Assembly: GCA_003402735.1 (NCBI GenBank)
Contig: QQNE01000036.1
Span: forward strand, 1 to 39,305
Length of the DNA: 39,305 bases
Reading direction: 5' to 3'
Origin: Verrucomicrobiota bacterium
Lineage (GTDB): Bacteria > Verrucomicrobiota > Verrucomicrobiia > Verrucomicrobiales > DEV007
Below the pieces are notes generated by a model. It was given only the letters and a program-made list of their open reading frames with translations. It did no database searches and was not told the DNA's origin. Positions 30,957 to 39,056 of the stretch are shown piece by piece (the first letter of the stretch is position 1; every line of letters starts with the position of its first letter). A program made the position numbers and the translations under genes.

Positions 30957-31792
30957 TGGATCATCGTTACCGCGCTTTCTCGTTTGTCGACCGCATCTCC
31001 CTCCTGGTGCCGGGCGTGAGGGTCACCGGTTCCTGGCAAATCCCCGCCAGCCTGCCCCGGTTTCCCCTGTCCCTCGTCGCGGAGGCCACCGGTCAACTCG
31101 CGGCCTGGTCCGCCATGGCCGCCATCGATTTCTCCCATCGCCCCGTCGCAGGCATCGCTGGCCGGGTGGAACTGCTCGGGGAGGCGCTCCCCGGACAGAC
31201 GCTCGACCTCTCTGCGGAGTTGGAAACCGCAGACCGGGAAGCCGTGGCCTACAGCGGATGCGCCTCGGTCGATGGCACCCCGATCCTCCGGCTCCAGCAT
31301 TGCGTCGGACCGATGATGCCCGCCGACGATTTCGATGACCCGACCGCGATGCGGGAACGCTTGGCCCTCCTTCTCGGATCCGGGGCCGAACCGGGGGCTT
31401 TCCCGGGGGTCCCCGAATGCTCTCTGCAGGATCTCGCGTTGGACCCCGGCTCCTCGGCCCGGGCTCGGCTCCAGGTTCCCGCCGGGGCGGCCTTTTTTGA
31501 GGATCATTTTCCGCGTCGGCCGGTCTTTCCCGGAACGCTCCTCATGAACATGAACCTGGCGCTGGTCGATGCCCTCGCCCACACCGTGCCAGGAGAGGGA
31601 ACCCACTGGGTGGCCCGCGCGGTCTGCGACATGAAGCTGCGCGCCTTCATCCCACCGGCCACCGAGCTCGACCTGGAAGCGAAAGTCCTGGAACATTCTG
31701 GCAGCGAATTGCTGATTTCCGTGCAAACAAAAGCGGCGGGCCGCCTCCAGGGCGGGGCGCGGGTGGAACTAGCCGCAGAAAAAGGGAAATGA
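30956..31792 (+). CDS. Fused double-hotdog 3-hydroxyacyl-ACP dehydratase-like protein
   Basis: A 278-residue protein with two FabZ-like hotdog units. The C-terminal unit has the family signature FFEDHFPRRPVFPGTLLMN. His184 is in place, but the residue 14 positions on, normally the catalytic Glu, is Asn198. The N-terminal unit lacks the His but keeps the Glu region, FPLSLVAEATGQLAAW (Glu43). In FabA/FabZ dimers each site uses a His from one subunit and an acid from the other. This fusion could therefore build one complete site across the two halves and leave the other dead. It should dehydrate 3-hydroxyacyl-ACP in this operon. The ATG at 30956 shares one base with the ACP stop, and the 3' end overlaps the ketosynthase gene by 4 bp. 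Confidence 0.82.
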   Translation: MDHRYRAFSFVDRISLLVPGVRVTGSWQIPASLPRFPLSLVAEATGQLAAWSAMAAIDFSHRPVAGIAGRVELLGEALPGQTLDLSAELETADREAVAYSGCASVDGTPILRLQHCVGPMMPADDFDDPTAMRERLALLLGSGAEPGAFPGVPECSLQDLALDPGSSARARLQVPAGAAFFEDHFPRRPVFPGTLLMNMNLALVDALAHTVPGEGTHWVARAVCDMKLRAFIPPATELDLEAKVLEHSGSELLISVQTKAAGRLQGGARVELAAEKGK

Positions 31793-33075
31793 TCATGAAT
31801 CAACGGACGCGGATCGCGATCACCGGCATCGGCTTGGTGACGCCGGTGGGGAACGATCGGGAATCGACCTGGAAATCCCTTCAGGAAGGCAGGCCCGGCC
31901 CGGGACCGATCACCACGTTCGACGCCAGCGGATTCACCACCCGGATCGGCTCAGAGGTCAAGAATTTTGACTTCGACAGCGTCGGGCCCCGCAAACTGCT
32001 GAAGCAGGCTTCCCGTTGCCACCATTTCGCCTTGGCGGCCGCGGAGGAGGCGTTTGTGGATGCCGGCATCCGTCCCCAGTCCGCCACCGGGGAACGTTGG
32101 GGCCTCGCCGTGGGGGCCGGGATGATGAGCATCTCCCTGAAGGAACTCGATGTGGTGCATCGATCCTGTGCCCCCGATGGCGCATTCGACGCCACCCGGA
32201 TGGCCGCTCCAGATTACCCGGCGGATCCCGTTTACTTCTGCCGCACCCAATGCAACGCCGGCCTGGCCCTCCTCGCCCTTCACTTCGGGATCCGCGGTTA
32301 CAGCACCGCGGTTCACACCGCCTGCGCTTCCGGCGGCCAAGCCATCGGCACCGCGCTCAAAGCGATGCGGCGCGGACTGATCGACAAAATGCTGGTGGGT
32401 GGCTTCGACTCAATGCTGAACCCGATCGGGCTCTCCAGTTTCTGCCTCCTCGGCGCCCTCTCCACGGACAATGAGGAACCGTGGCGGGCCAGTCGTCCGT
32501 TCGACGTGACCCGGAACGGCTTTGTTCTCGGAGAAGGGGCCGGATTTCTGATCTTGGAGCGCTGGGAGGAGGCCATCGCGCGCCGGGCCAACATCTACGC
32601 GGAGCTGGCCGGAGACGGAAATTCCCTGAGCTGCTACCGGATCACCGATTCCCCGCCCGACGGCGATGGCCCGATCCAGGCGATCCGGCAGTCGCTGGCA
32701 AGTGCGGGCTTGCGCCCCGAGGACATCGACTATGTCAACGCCCACGGAACCTCGACCCAGATGAATGACCAGAGCGAGTGCGCGGCCTTGAAGGTCGTCC
32801 TGGGAGAACATCTTCCGAGAGTGTCCATCAGTTCCACCAAGGGCTGCATGGGCCACCTCATCGCCGCCGCCGGAGCCGTGGAGGCCGCCGTCTGCGCCCT
32901 GGCGATCCGCGACGGAATCGCTCCGGTGAGTGCCAACTTCCAGACGCCGGACCCGGGCAACGAGGCGGTCAACATCGTGGCCGGACAATCGCGCCGGATC
33001 CCGATCCGGGCCGCTCTTTCGAATTCCCTCGGCTTTGGAGGTTCCAACAGTTGCCTCACCTTCCGCCAACCCTGA
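31789..33075 (+). CDS. Beta-ketoacyl-ACP synthase (FabF-like), copy 1
   Basis: A 428-residue thiolase-fold condensing enzyme. The catalytic triad is intact: Cys179 in HTACASGGQAIG, His319 in NAHGTSTQMND, and His356 in STKGCMGHLIAAAG (Lys also present). FabF-type motifs RPFDVTRNGFVLGEGAG and SNSLGFGGSN are all there. It should extend acyl-ACP with malonyl-ACP. The fragment VHTACASGG, in place of the VSTACASG common in FabF, and the CMGH motif set it apart from housekeeping FabF. The ATG at 31789 overlaps the previous stop (ATGA); an ATG at 31795 is an alternative start. It is followed after 13 bp by a second, different ketosynthase. Confidence 0.93.
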   Translation: MIMNQRTRIAITGIGLVTPVGNDRESTWKSLQEGRPGPGPITTFDASGFTTRIGSEVKNFDFDSVGPRKLLKQASRCHHFALAAAEEAFVDAGIRPQSATGERWGLAVGAGMMSISLKELDVVHRSCAPDGAFDATRMAAPDYPADPVYFCRTQCNAGLALLALHFGIRGYSTAVHTACASGGQAIGTALKAMRRGLIDKMLVGGFDSMLNPIGLSSFCLLGALSTDNEEPWRASRPFDVTRNGFVLGEGAGFLILERWEEAIARRANIYAELAGDGNSLSCYRITDSPPDGDGPIQAIRQSLASAGLRPEDIDYVNAHGTSTQMNDQSECAALKVVLGEHLPRVSISSTKGCMGHLIAAAGAVEAAVCALAIRDGIAPVSANFQTPDPGNEAVNIVAGQSRRIPIRAALSNSLGFGGSNSCLTFRQP

Positions 33076-33088
33076 TGCAAACAACCCG

Positions 33089-34375
33089 ATGAGCACGTCT
33101 CCACGCATTGCCATCACAGGTTCGGGCGCGGTCTGCGGGGCCGGACTCAACCCGCAGACCATCTTCGACGCCATCCTGGAGGGCCGTTCCGCAGTGGGAC
33201 CGATCCACTACTGGGACGCAACCGACTGGCCGATCCAGGTGGCCGCCCAGATCACCGGGATCAAGGACCAAGTCCTGGTCGATGACCGGAAACTCCACAA
33301 GTCCATCTCCCGGACCGATCTGTTCGGAATCTACGCCGGAGACGAGGCCATCAAGTCCTCGGGGGTGCCGGCCTTCCGCACCGCGCTTCCCGAAGCCGAG
33401 GTGCCGGGCTTCAACGACCGGTCCGGACTCGTCGTCGGATCCGGCGGCGGCTCCTACCAAGTCAACTACGATTTCTTCCCTCTCCTCAGTTCCTCCAAGG
33501 GCGACATGGTGCGGTTCGGCCAGGAACTCGCCTCCTCGGTCCATCCGATGTGGCTCCTCCGCATTCTCCCGAACAACGTGCTCTGTCACGTCGGGATCCG
33601 GAACCATTTCAAGGGCACCAATGCCTGCATCACCAACCAGTGCGCCAGCGGAGCCCTGGCCCTGGCGGAAGCGGCCGCCTCTTTGAAAATCGGAGAGGCT
33701 GACCGGATCGTCGCGGTGGGCCACGACGCCCCGATCGAGCCCGAAGCCGTCCTCGGCTATCACCAACTCGGCTTGCTCTCCGCCGATGTCCTCCGTCCCT
33801 TCGATGCCCGGCGCACCGGCACCATCTTCGGCGAGGGCGCCGCCGCGCTGGCCCTGGAACCCCTCGAATCCGCCCAGGCCCGTCAAGCTACCGTCATCGG
33901 CGAATTTCTCGGGTCTGGCGCCGTGAGCGAGGCCACCGGGATCGTCCAACTCCGGGCTGATGGCGATGGACCCGCCCGCGCCATCGCCCTCGCCTTGGCC
34001 GATGCCGGAATCTCCCCGGACGAGGTGGGCATGATCGTGGCCCACGGAAACGGGACCCCCAATTCCGATGCCTCGGAGGCCGCCGCCATTCTGCGGATGT
34101 TCGGGGACAAGGCGCCTCCGGTCACCGCCTTCAAGTGGGCCACCGGCCACACCCTCGCGGCCGCCGGAACTCTGGATACCGTGCTCGCCCTGGAAGCGCT
34201 CAACCGCGAGGCGGTGCCCGGCATTCCCACGCTCCATCAAGTCGATCCGTCGTTTGCCGCCCTGCCGGTTTCCCGCGAAATTCGTCCGCCGCGCAGCGGG
34301 ATCGCCCTCATCATCTGCCGGGGGTTTGGCGGCATGAATGTTGCCCTCTTGGTCCGCGGGAGCACCGGTTCATGA
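33089..34375 (+). CDS. Beta-ketoacyl-ACP synthase family protein, copy 2
   Basis: A 428-residue condensing enzyme more divergent than copy 1. It still has Cys185 in TNQCASGALALAEA, His319 in VAHGNGTPNSD and His354 in FKWATGHTLAAAG, so it is not a simple chain-length-factor type, in which the Cys is lost. It also has RPFDARRTGTIFGEGAAAL and CRGFGGMN. Two different ketosynthases in one operon often divide labour between priming and elongation, or form a heterodimer. The lysine before the second His is replaced in context by FKWATGH, with the Lys kept. The ATG at 33089 is chosen by homology. The 3' end overlaps the next gene by 4 bp (ATGA). Confidence 0.9.
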   Translation: MSTSPRIAITGSGAVCGAGLNPQTIFDAILEGRSAVGPIHYWDATDWPIQVAAQITGIKDQVLVDDRKLHKSISRTDLFGIYAGDEAIKSSGVPAFRTALPEAEVPGFNDRSGLVVGSGGGSYQVNYDFFPLLSSSKGDMVRFGQELASSVHPMWLLRILPNNVLCHVGIRNHFKGTNACITNQCASGALALAEAAASLKIGEADRIVAVGHDAPIEPEAVLGYHQLGLLSADVLRPFDARRTGTIFGEGAAALALEPLESAQARQATVIGEFLGSGAVSEATGIVQLRADGDGPARAIALALADAGISPDEVGMIVAHGNGTPNSDASEAAAILRMFGDKAPPVTAFKWATGHTLAAAGTLDTVLALEALNREAVPGIPTLHQVDPSFAALPVSREIRPPRSGIALIICRGFGGMNVALLVRGSTGS

Positions 34376-35610
34376 CTCCCGAGCCTCCGCCAGGAACGCG
34401 GTGCGGGATCGATACAGTTGAGATCCCGCGCCTGGAGAAACTGCTTCGGGCCACCGCCCCGGAGGATCTTGGGAAATTGTTCACCCAACAGGAGCTTGCC
34501 GATGCCGGGGACGGCGCGGGCCGAACCGGAAGTTTGGCCGCCCGCTTTGCCGCCAAGGAAGCCTGCTGCAAACTGTTTCCGCGCGAAACCGCCCTCGGCC
34601 ACCTCGGACCCGCCGATTTTTCCGTGCGTTCCGACGGCTATGGCGCCCCCCATGTCGAAGTCAGTCCCGCGGCCCGCGCCGCCATGAACCGGGCGTTTGT
34701 TTCGGAAATCCGTCTATCGCTGACCCACACGACGCACTCCGCCTCCGCCGTGGCGGTGGCGGAAAAGCGCAAGTTCCGCCCCCCCTGGTTCGGTCGGCTG
34801 GTCTACCATCTCCTGCCCCTGCGGCGCGGGGTGGTCCTGAAAAACATGCGCCGCGCCTTCGCTGAGGTCCTCGACGAGGCCGAGGTGGTGCTCCTGGCCC
34901 AGTGTTACTACGGACATTTCGTCCGCTGCCTGATGGAGTTTTTCCTGAGAAAACGAACCATCCGCATCGAGGGCATGGAAACAGCCTCCGCCGCCCTGGC
35001 CCAGGGCAAGGGAATGCTGCTCCTCACCGGACATTTCGGAAACTGGGAAGTGGCCACCGTCGATGGAATCCGGCAGTTCACCGAGTTCAAAGGGCTCTTT
35101 CATTTCGTCCGCAAGCCACTGAAACCCGAGTTCTTCAACCGCTTCGTCACCTGGCGCTTCCGTCGGGCCGGTTTCGGCACCATCCCGAGCCGCGGCTCGC
35201 TCGATGCCATCCTCGATTTACTCGGTCAGGGACAAATCGTGGTCTTCATCTACGACCAGCACGCCACCCAACGAGACGGTGTGCCCGCCGATTTCCTCGG
35301 TTCCCCGGCCAACACCTTCCGCAGCCTCCCGATCATCGCCATGTCCACCGGGGCCCCGGTAGTCCCGGCCACCAGCTGGCGCGAACCGGATGGAACCCAC
35401 GTCCTCCGCTTCGAAGAACCGGTGCCAGTCATCGACCACGAAAAGACCGAGGACGCCGTCCGCCTCACCGCCACCGCGTTCAACAAGGCCCTCGAGGACG
35501 CGCTCCTGCGACACCCCGACCAATGGATCTGGATGCACCAACGCTGGAAGGAAATTTTCCAACCCAAGCGCAAAAGGAAGCGAACCTCCAAGGTCCAGAA
35601 GACCGCGTGA
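34372..35610 (+). CDS. Fusion of AcpS-type phosphopantetheinyl transferase and LpxL/HtrB-type acyltransferase
   Basis: A 412-residue two-domain protein. Residues 1 to about 130 are an AcpS-type 4'-phosphopantetheinyl transferase: GIDTVEIPRLEKLL (Asp14 at the Mg2+ site), RFAAKEACCKLF (Glu63) and LSLTHTTHSASAVAVA. Residues about 135-412 are a lipid-A-type lysophospholipid acyltransferase: LLLTGHFGNWEVAT (His221-x4-Glu226), FHFVRKPLKPEFFNRFV, VVFIYDQHA and a late YDQ/PVVPATSWREPDGTHVL block, ending in a strongly basic tail. The first domain should activate the operon's carrier protein; the second should transfer the finished acyl chain from carrier to a lipid acceptor. The domains are in one continuous frame with no stop or shift between them. 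The start overlaps the ketosynthase stop by 4 bp. I am not aware of this fusion being characterised. Confidence 0.88.
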   Translation: MTPEPPPGTRCGIDTVEIPRLEKLLRATAPEDLGKLFTQQELADAGDGAGRTGSLAARFAAKEACCKLFPRETALGHLGPADFSVRSDGYGAPHVEVSPAARAAMNRAFVSEIRLSLTHTTHSASAVAVAEKRKFRPPWFGRLVYHLLPLRRGVVLKNMRRAFAEVLDEAEVVLLAQCYYGHFVRCLMEFFLRKRTIRIEGMETASAALAQGKGMLLLTGHFGNWEVATVDGIRQFTEFKGLFHFVRKPLKPEFFNRFVTWRFRRAGFGTIPSRGSLDAILDLLGQGQIVVFIYDQHATQRDGVPADFLGSPANTFRSLPIIAMSTGAPVVPATSWREPDGTHVLRFEEPVPVIDHEKTEDAVRLTATAFNKALEDALLRHPDQWIWMHQRWKEIFQPKRKRKRTSKVQKTA

Positions 35611-35622
35611 TTCCCGATTCCC

Positions 35623-37113
35623 ATGCCCGCTCGCACCCCTCTTTTCCGCCACTTGCGCCGCCTCCTCGGCTCCAGCCTGGCCGGTGAACCAGCTTGGCGG
35701 GACCGCCTCTCCCGGCGGCGCTTCCTGCAGACGGCCGCCGCGCTCTCCTGTTCCGCCCGGGCCGCCACCCCCTTCCAGGGAACGGTCGCCATCATCGGAG
35801 GAGGTCTCGCCGGTCTCACCGCGGCTTGGCATCTCCGGAAACAAGCCGTCCCCGTCGAACTCTTTGAGGCCTCCTCTCGCCTCGGCGGCCGCGTCTTCAC
35901 CAAACGGAATTTCAACCCCGACGGCATGTTCGTGGAACTCGGGGGCGAACTGATCGACACCAACCACACCGCGCTCATCAAGCTGGCCCGGGAACTCGGA
36001 CTGAAATTGCAAAACCTGCTCGAAGACGAGACCGGAAAAGACCGCCTCTGGTTCGAGGGCCAAGCCCGGTCCGAAGAGGAACTGCTCGTGGGACTTCGTC
36101 CCGTCATCGCCCGGGTCGCCCAGGACGCCTCTAAACTTTACGATGCCAGGGGCGAGTTCACTCCCTTTGCCTGCCAGCTCGACCAGATTTCCCTGACCGG
36201 CTACCTAGCGGAGATTCCCGGGGTCGAGCCGTGGATCACAGACTATCTGCTCGCCGCCTACGAACCCGAATACGGACTGAACGCAGCGCAGATTTCCTGC
36301 CTGAACCTGGTGGACTTCATCGATGTCAACCTCACGGACGGCTTTCGCGTCTTCGGGGACAGCGACGAGGCGTGGCGAATTCTGGGAGGAAACAGCCGCC
36401 TGACGGAAACGTTACTCACAAACCTCCGGGACGACGCCGCCCTCCACACCGGCAAACGCCTCGTCGGGCTGGCGATTCATGAGTCCCGAATCCAGCTCTC
36501 CCTTGATGGCGAAGCCGCTCCGAGAGAATTCGAGAAAGTCATCCTCACGTTGCCCTTCACCCAGTTGCGCAAGGTGAAGGGGGTCTTTGATCTCCCGCTC
36601 TCCCGGGAGAAAGCCAGGGCGATTCGCGAACTCGGCTACGGGCAAAACGTCAAGGTCATGCGGGGGTTCACCCGTCGCATCTGGCGGGAGCAGGGCGGCA
36701 ACGGATCCGCGTTTGCCGAGCTCCCGAACTTCCAGAACCTCTGGGAAACCAGCCGTGCCCAGGAAGGGGAGGCCGGCATCCTGACAAACCTGCTCGGGGG
36801 AAGACGGGCCAGCAACTTTCAACTCCGGGCCGACGAGGGCGATCTCCGGGACATCGAAACAATTTTCCCGGGCTCTGCGGAGAACTACGACGGCAACAAC
36901 GCCGTCATGAATTGGCCGAAGGTGCCCACCCACGAATCCAGCTACAGCTGCCCCCTCCCGGGTCAATACACCTGGATCAATGCCGCGGCAGCTTCGGCGG
37001 AGTGCGGGGGCCGCCTCCTCTTCGCCGGGGAACACACCAGTTCCGACTTCTGCGGCTACATGAACGGCGCGGTGGAATCCGGACTCCGCGCCGCCCGAGA
37101 GGCCGTGAACTGA
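35623..37113 (+). CDS. Flavin-containing amine oxidase family protein with Tat leader
   Basis: A 496-residue FAD-dependent oxidoreductase. It begins with a long Tat-type leader (SRRRFLQTAAALSC, about residues 28-41), then the FAD-binding VAIIGGGLAGLTAAWHLRKQ, ELFEASSRLGGRVFTKRN and, near the C terminus, GGRLLFAGEHTSSDFCGYMN, where the family contacts FAD. The mid-region LGGELIDTNHTALIKLAREL and YLLAAYEPEYGLNAAQIS are typical of this family. The usual reactions are oxidation of amines or desaturation of carbon chains. Because it follows the acyl operon by 12 bp on the same strand it could modify the product or act independently. The Tat leader implies folded export with bound FAD. Confidence 0.85.
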   Translation: MPARTPLFRHLRRLLGSSLAGEPAWRDRLSRRRFLQTAAALSCSARAATPFQGTVAIIGGGLAGLTAAWHLRKQAVPVELFEASSRLGGRVFTKRNFNPDGMFVELGGELIDTNHTALIKLARELGLKLQNLLEDETGKDRLWFEGQARSEEELLVGLRPVIARVAQDASKLYDARGEFTPFACQLDQISLTGYLAEIPGVEPWITDYLLAAYEPEYGLNAAQISCLNLVDFIDVNLTDGFRVFGDSDEAWRILGGNSRLTETLLTNLRDDAALHTGKRLVGLAIHESRIQLSLDGEAAPREFEKVILTLPFTQLRKVKGVFDLPLSREKARAIRELGYGQNVKVMRGFTRRIWREQGGNGSAFAELPNFQNLWETSRAQEGEAGILTNLLGGRRASNFQLRADEGDLRDIETIFPGSAENYDGNNAVMNWPKVPTHESSYSCPLPGQYTWINAAAASAECGGRLLFAGEHTSSDFCGYMNGAVESGLRAAREAVN

Positions 37114-37128
37114 GGCTCCGGCCCGCCC

Positions 37129-37602
37129 TCAAATCACGCTGAGCAACTGGGCCACGTGCTCCTTCGGCTTCACCTTGGGAAACACCGCCTTGATCTTCTG
37201 GTCCGGTCCAATCACGAAGCTGGTCCGTTCCGTCCCGAACCCGAGCCGACCCATCATGCTTTTCTCAACCCAAACCCCGTAATCGTTGACGATTTTCTTG
37301 TCCGTGTCCGCAATCAACGGAAACGGCAGCGAGTGGTTCTCGATGAATTTTCGGTGGCTCTTCACCCCGTCCGGGCTGACGCCAAAAACCTTGGCTTTCG
37401 CCGAGACCGCCGCCCAGTTGTCCCGGAGATCACAGGCCTGGGTGGTGCAGCCCGGGGTGCTGTCCTTCGGATAAAAATACAGAACCACCGTCTGCCCGGC
37501 CAAATCGGAGAGCGAAAGAACGGTTCCATCCGCGTAGTCACCTCCAGCCACCGGGGCAGTAAACTGGGGCGCGGGACTTCCAACTTCTGGTTTGTTTGCC
37601 AT
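37129..37602 (-). CDS. bcp: Thioredoxin-dependent peroxiredoxin, Bcp/PrxQ type
   Basis: A 157-residue peroxiredoxin reducing H2O2 and organic hydroperoxides with thioredoxin as electron donor. The peroxidatic Cys52 and resolving Cys57 are both present in STPGCTTQACDLRD, the C-x4-C arrangement of the Q-type (alpha2) group. Further family blocks are VVLYFYPKD, VFGVSPDGVKSHRKFIE and LIADTDKKIVNDYGVW. A good Shine-Dalgarno (AAGGAA) precedes the ATG at 37602, unlike most starts in this window. It is divergent from der and convergent with the amine oxidase gene. Confidence 0.95.
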   Translation of the reverse strand: MANKPEVGSPAPQFTAPVAGGDYADGTVLSLSDLAGQTVVLYFYPKDSTPGCTTQACDLRDNWAAVSAKAKVFGVSPDGVKSHRKFIENHSLPFPLIADTDKKIVNDYGVWVEKSMMGRLGFGTERTSFVIGPDQKIKAVFPKVKPKEHVAQLLSVI

Positions 37603-37664
37603 ATGCGTTCCTTGGGTTACGTTGGCCGCCCCTCGGGTGGTTGCAAGCGTCACTCGTCGCGTCC

Positions 37665-39056
37665 ATGACCGATTCCGTTTCTTCCACGCTACGTCCCACC
37701 GTCGCGATCGTTGGGCGCCCCAATGTCGGCAAGTCCGCCATCTTCAACCGCCTAATCGGTCGCCGCATCTCGATCGTTCACGACGAACCCGGCGTCACCC
37801 GCGACCGCATCTCCGCCATTTGCACCCGCGGCCCACGCTCCTTCGAACTCATCGACACCGGTGGAATCGGCTCCCGCCTCTCCGACGGATTCGCCGCGCA
37901 GGTCCGACTCGAGGCCGACATCGCCATCGAATCCGCGTCGCTCATTCTCTTGGTGACCGACGCCCAGAACGGACTGACCACGGTCGATGAGGAACTTGCC
38001 TCTGTCCTCCGCAAGAGCGGCACCCCGGTCCTCCTGCTCATCAACAAGGTCGATACCGCCAAACACGAAAACCTGGCGCATGATTTCGCCCGGCTCGGGT
38101 TCGCCGAGACGCTGCCGGTCAGCGCCGAACACGACCGCAACTTTGACGAACTCGTCGAACGCATCGGCAAACAGCTCATCGCCAAACACGGCCCCGAAGC
38201 GGAAGAACCGGGAGCCGAACCGGTCCGCATCCGGATCGCCATCGTGGGCCGCCCCAATGTGGGCAAGTCCTCCCTGGTCAATGCCATCCTCGAGGACGAC
38301 CGCACCATTGTCAGCGACGTGGCCGGCACCACCCGGGACGCCATCGACATCCCCTACGAACGCGGAGGCCGCCACTACACTCTGATCGACACCGCCGGCA
38401 TCCGGCGCCGCACCTCGCGCGATTCCCCAGTCGAGGTTTTCAGCGTCATGCGCAGTGAGAAAAGCATCCGGCGGGCCGACCTTTGTCTCCTCGTCATCGA
38501 TGCCTCGCGCGGGGTGACCGCCATGGACCGGACCATCGGTCAGCAAATTGTCGAAGCCCACAAACCGTGCATCATTGTGGTCAACAAATTCGATCTCTTT
38601 GAGCCCAACCTGAAATCCGCGGAACGGCTCGACCGGTTGCGCACCCACATCGAACGGGAACTCTTTTTCCTCCACTACGCGCCGTTCGTGGCCACCTCCG
38701 CGATGAAGGGCCAGCATCTCAACAAGATCTTCGGTGGCATCGAGAAAATCCTCGACGCGGCCCGCCAACCGATCGGCACCGGTTTGCTCAACCGCTTTCT
38801 TCAGGACGCGATCGAGCGCAACCCTCCACCCATCCGCAAGAGCCGACGCCTCAACCTCCTCTATGTCACCACGAAAAAGGAGGATCATCCCCGCCCGGTC
38901 ATGGCTCCGCGATTCATCCTCTTCGTGAACTACGCTGAGCTCGTCACCCGCACCTTTGAGCGCTATCTGGAAAATGAACTGCGCCGCGAATTCGACCTGA
39001 CCGGCATGCCCGTGTCCTTCACGGTGCGCTCGCGCCAGTCCGCGGACAAGAGCTGA
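37665..39056 (+). CDS. der: Ribosome-assembly GTPase Der (EngA)
   Basis: Der has two tandem GTPase domains and helps mature the 50S ribosomal subunit. The 463-residue protein has the first G1 motif GRPNVGKS at residues 17-24, with LIDTGGIG and a later NKVD. A second GRPNVGKS lies near residues 193-200, with LIDTAGIR and VVNKFD. A C-terminal KH-like domain follows (RKSRRLNLLYVTTKKEDHP, FILFVNYAELVTRTFERYL). Length and motif order are normal and nothing is missing. The ATG at 37665 aligns with the family; an earlier in-frame ATG at 37596 would overlap the bcp start. Confidence 0.96.
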   Translation: MTDSVSSTLRPTVAIVGRPNVGKSAIFNRLIGRRISIVHDEPGVTRDRISAICTRGPRSFELIDTGGIGSRLSDGFAAQVRLEADIAIESASLILLVTDAQNGLTTVDEELASVLRKSGTPVLLLINKVDTAKHENLAHDFARLGFAETLPVSAEHDRNFDELVERIGKQLIAKHGPEAEEPGAEPVRIRIAIVGRPNVGKSSLVNAILEDDRTIVSDVAGTTRDAIDIPYERGGRHYTLIDTAGIRRRTSRDSPVEVFSVMRSEKSIRRADLCLLVIDASRGVTAMDRTIGQQIVEAHKPCIIVVNKFDLFEPNLKSAERLDRLRTHIERELFFLHYAPFVATSAMKGQHLNKIFGGIEKILDAARQPIGTGLLNRFLQDAIERNPPPIRKSRRLNLLYVTTKKEDHPRPVMAPRFILFVNYAELVTRTFERYLENELRREFDLTGMPVSFTVRSRQSADKS

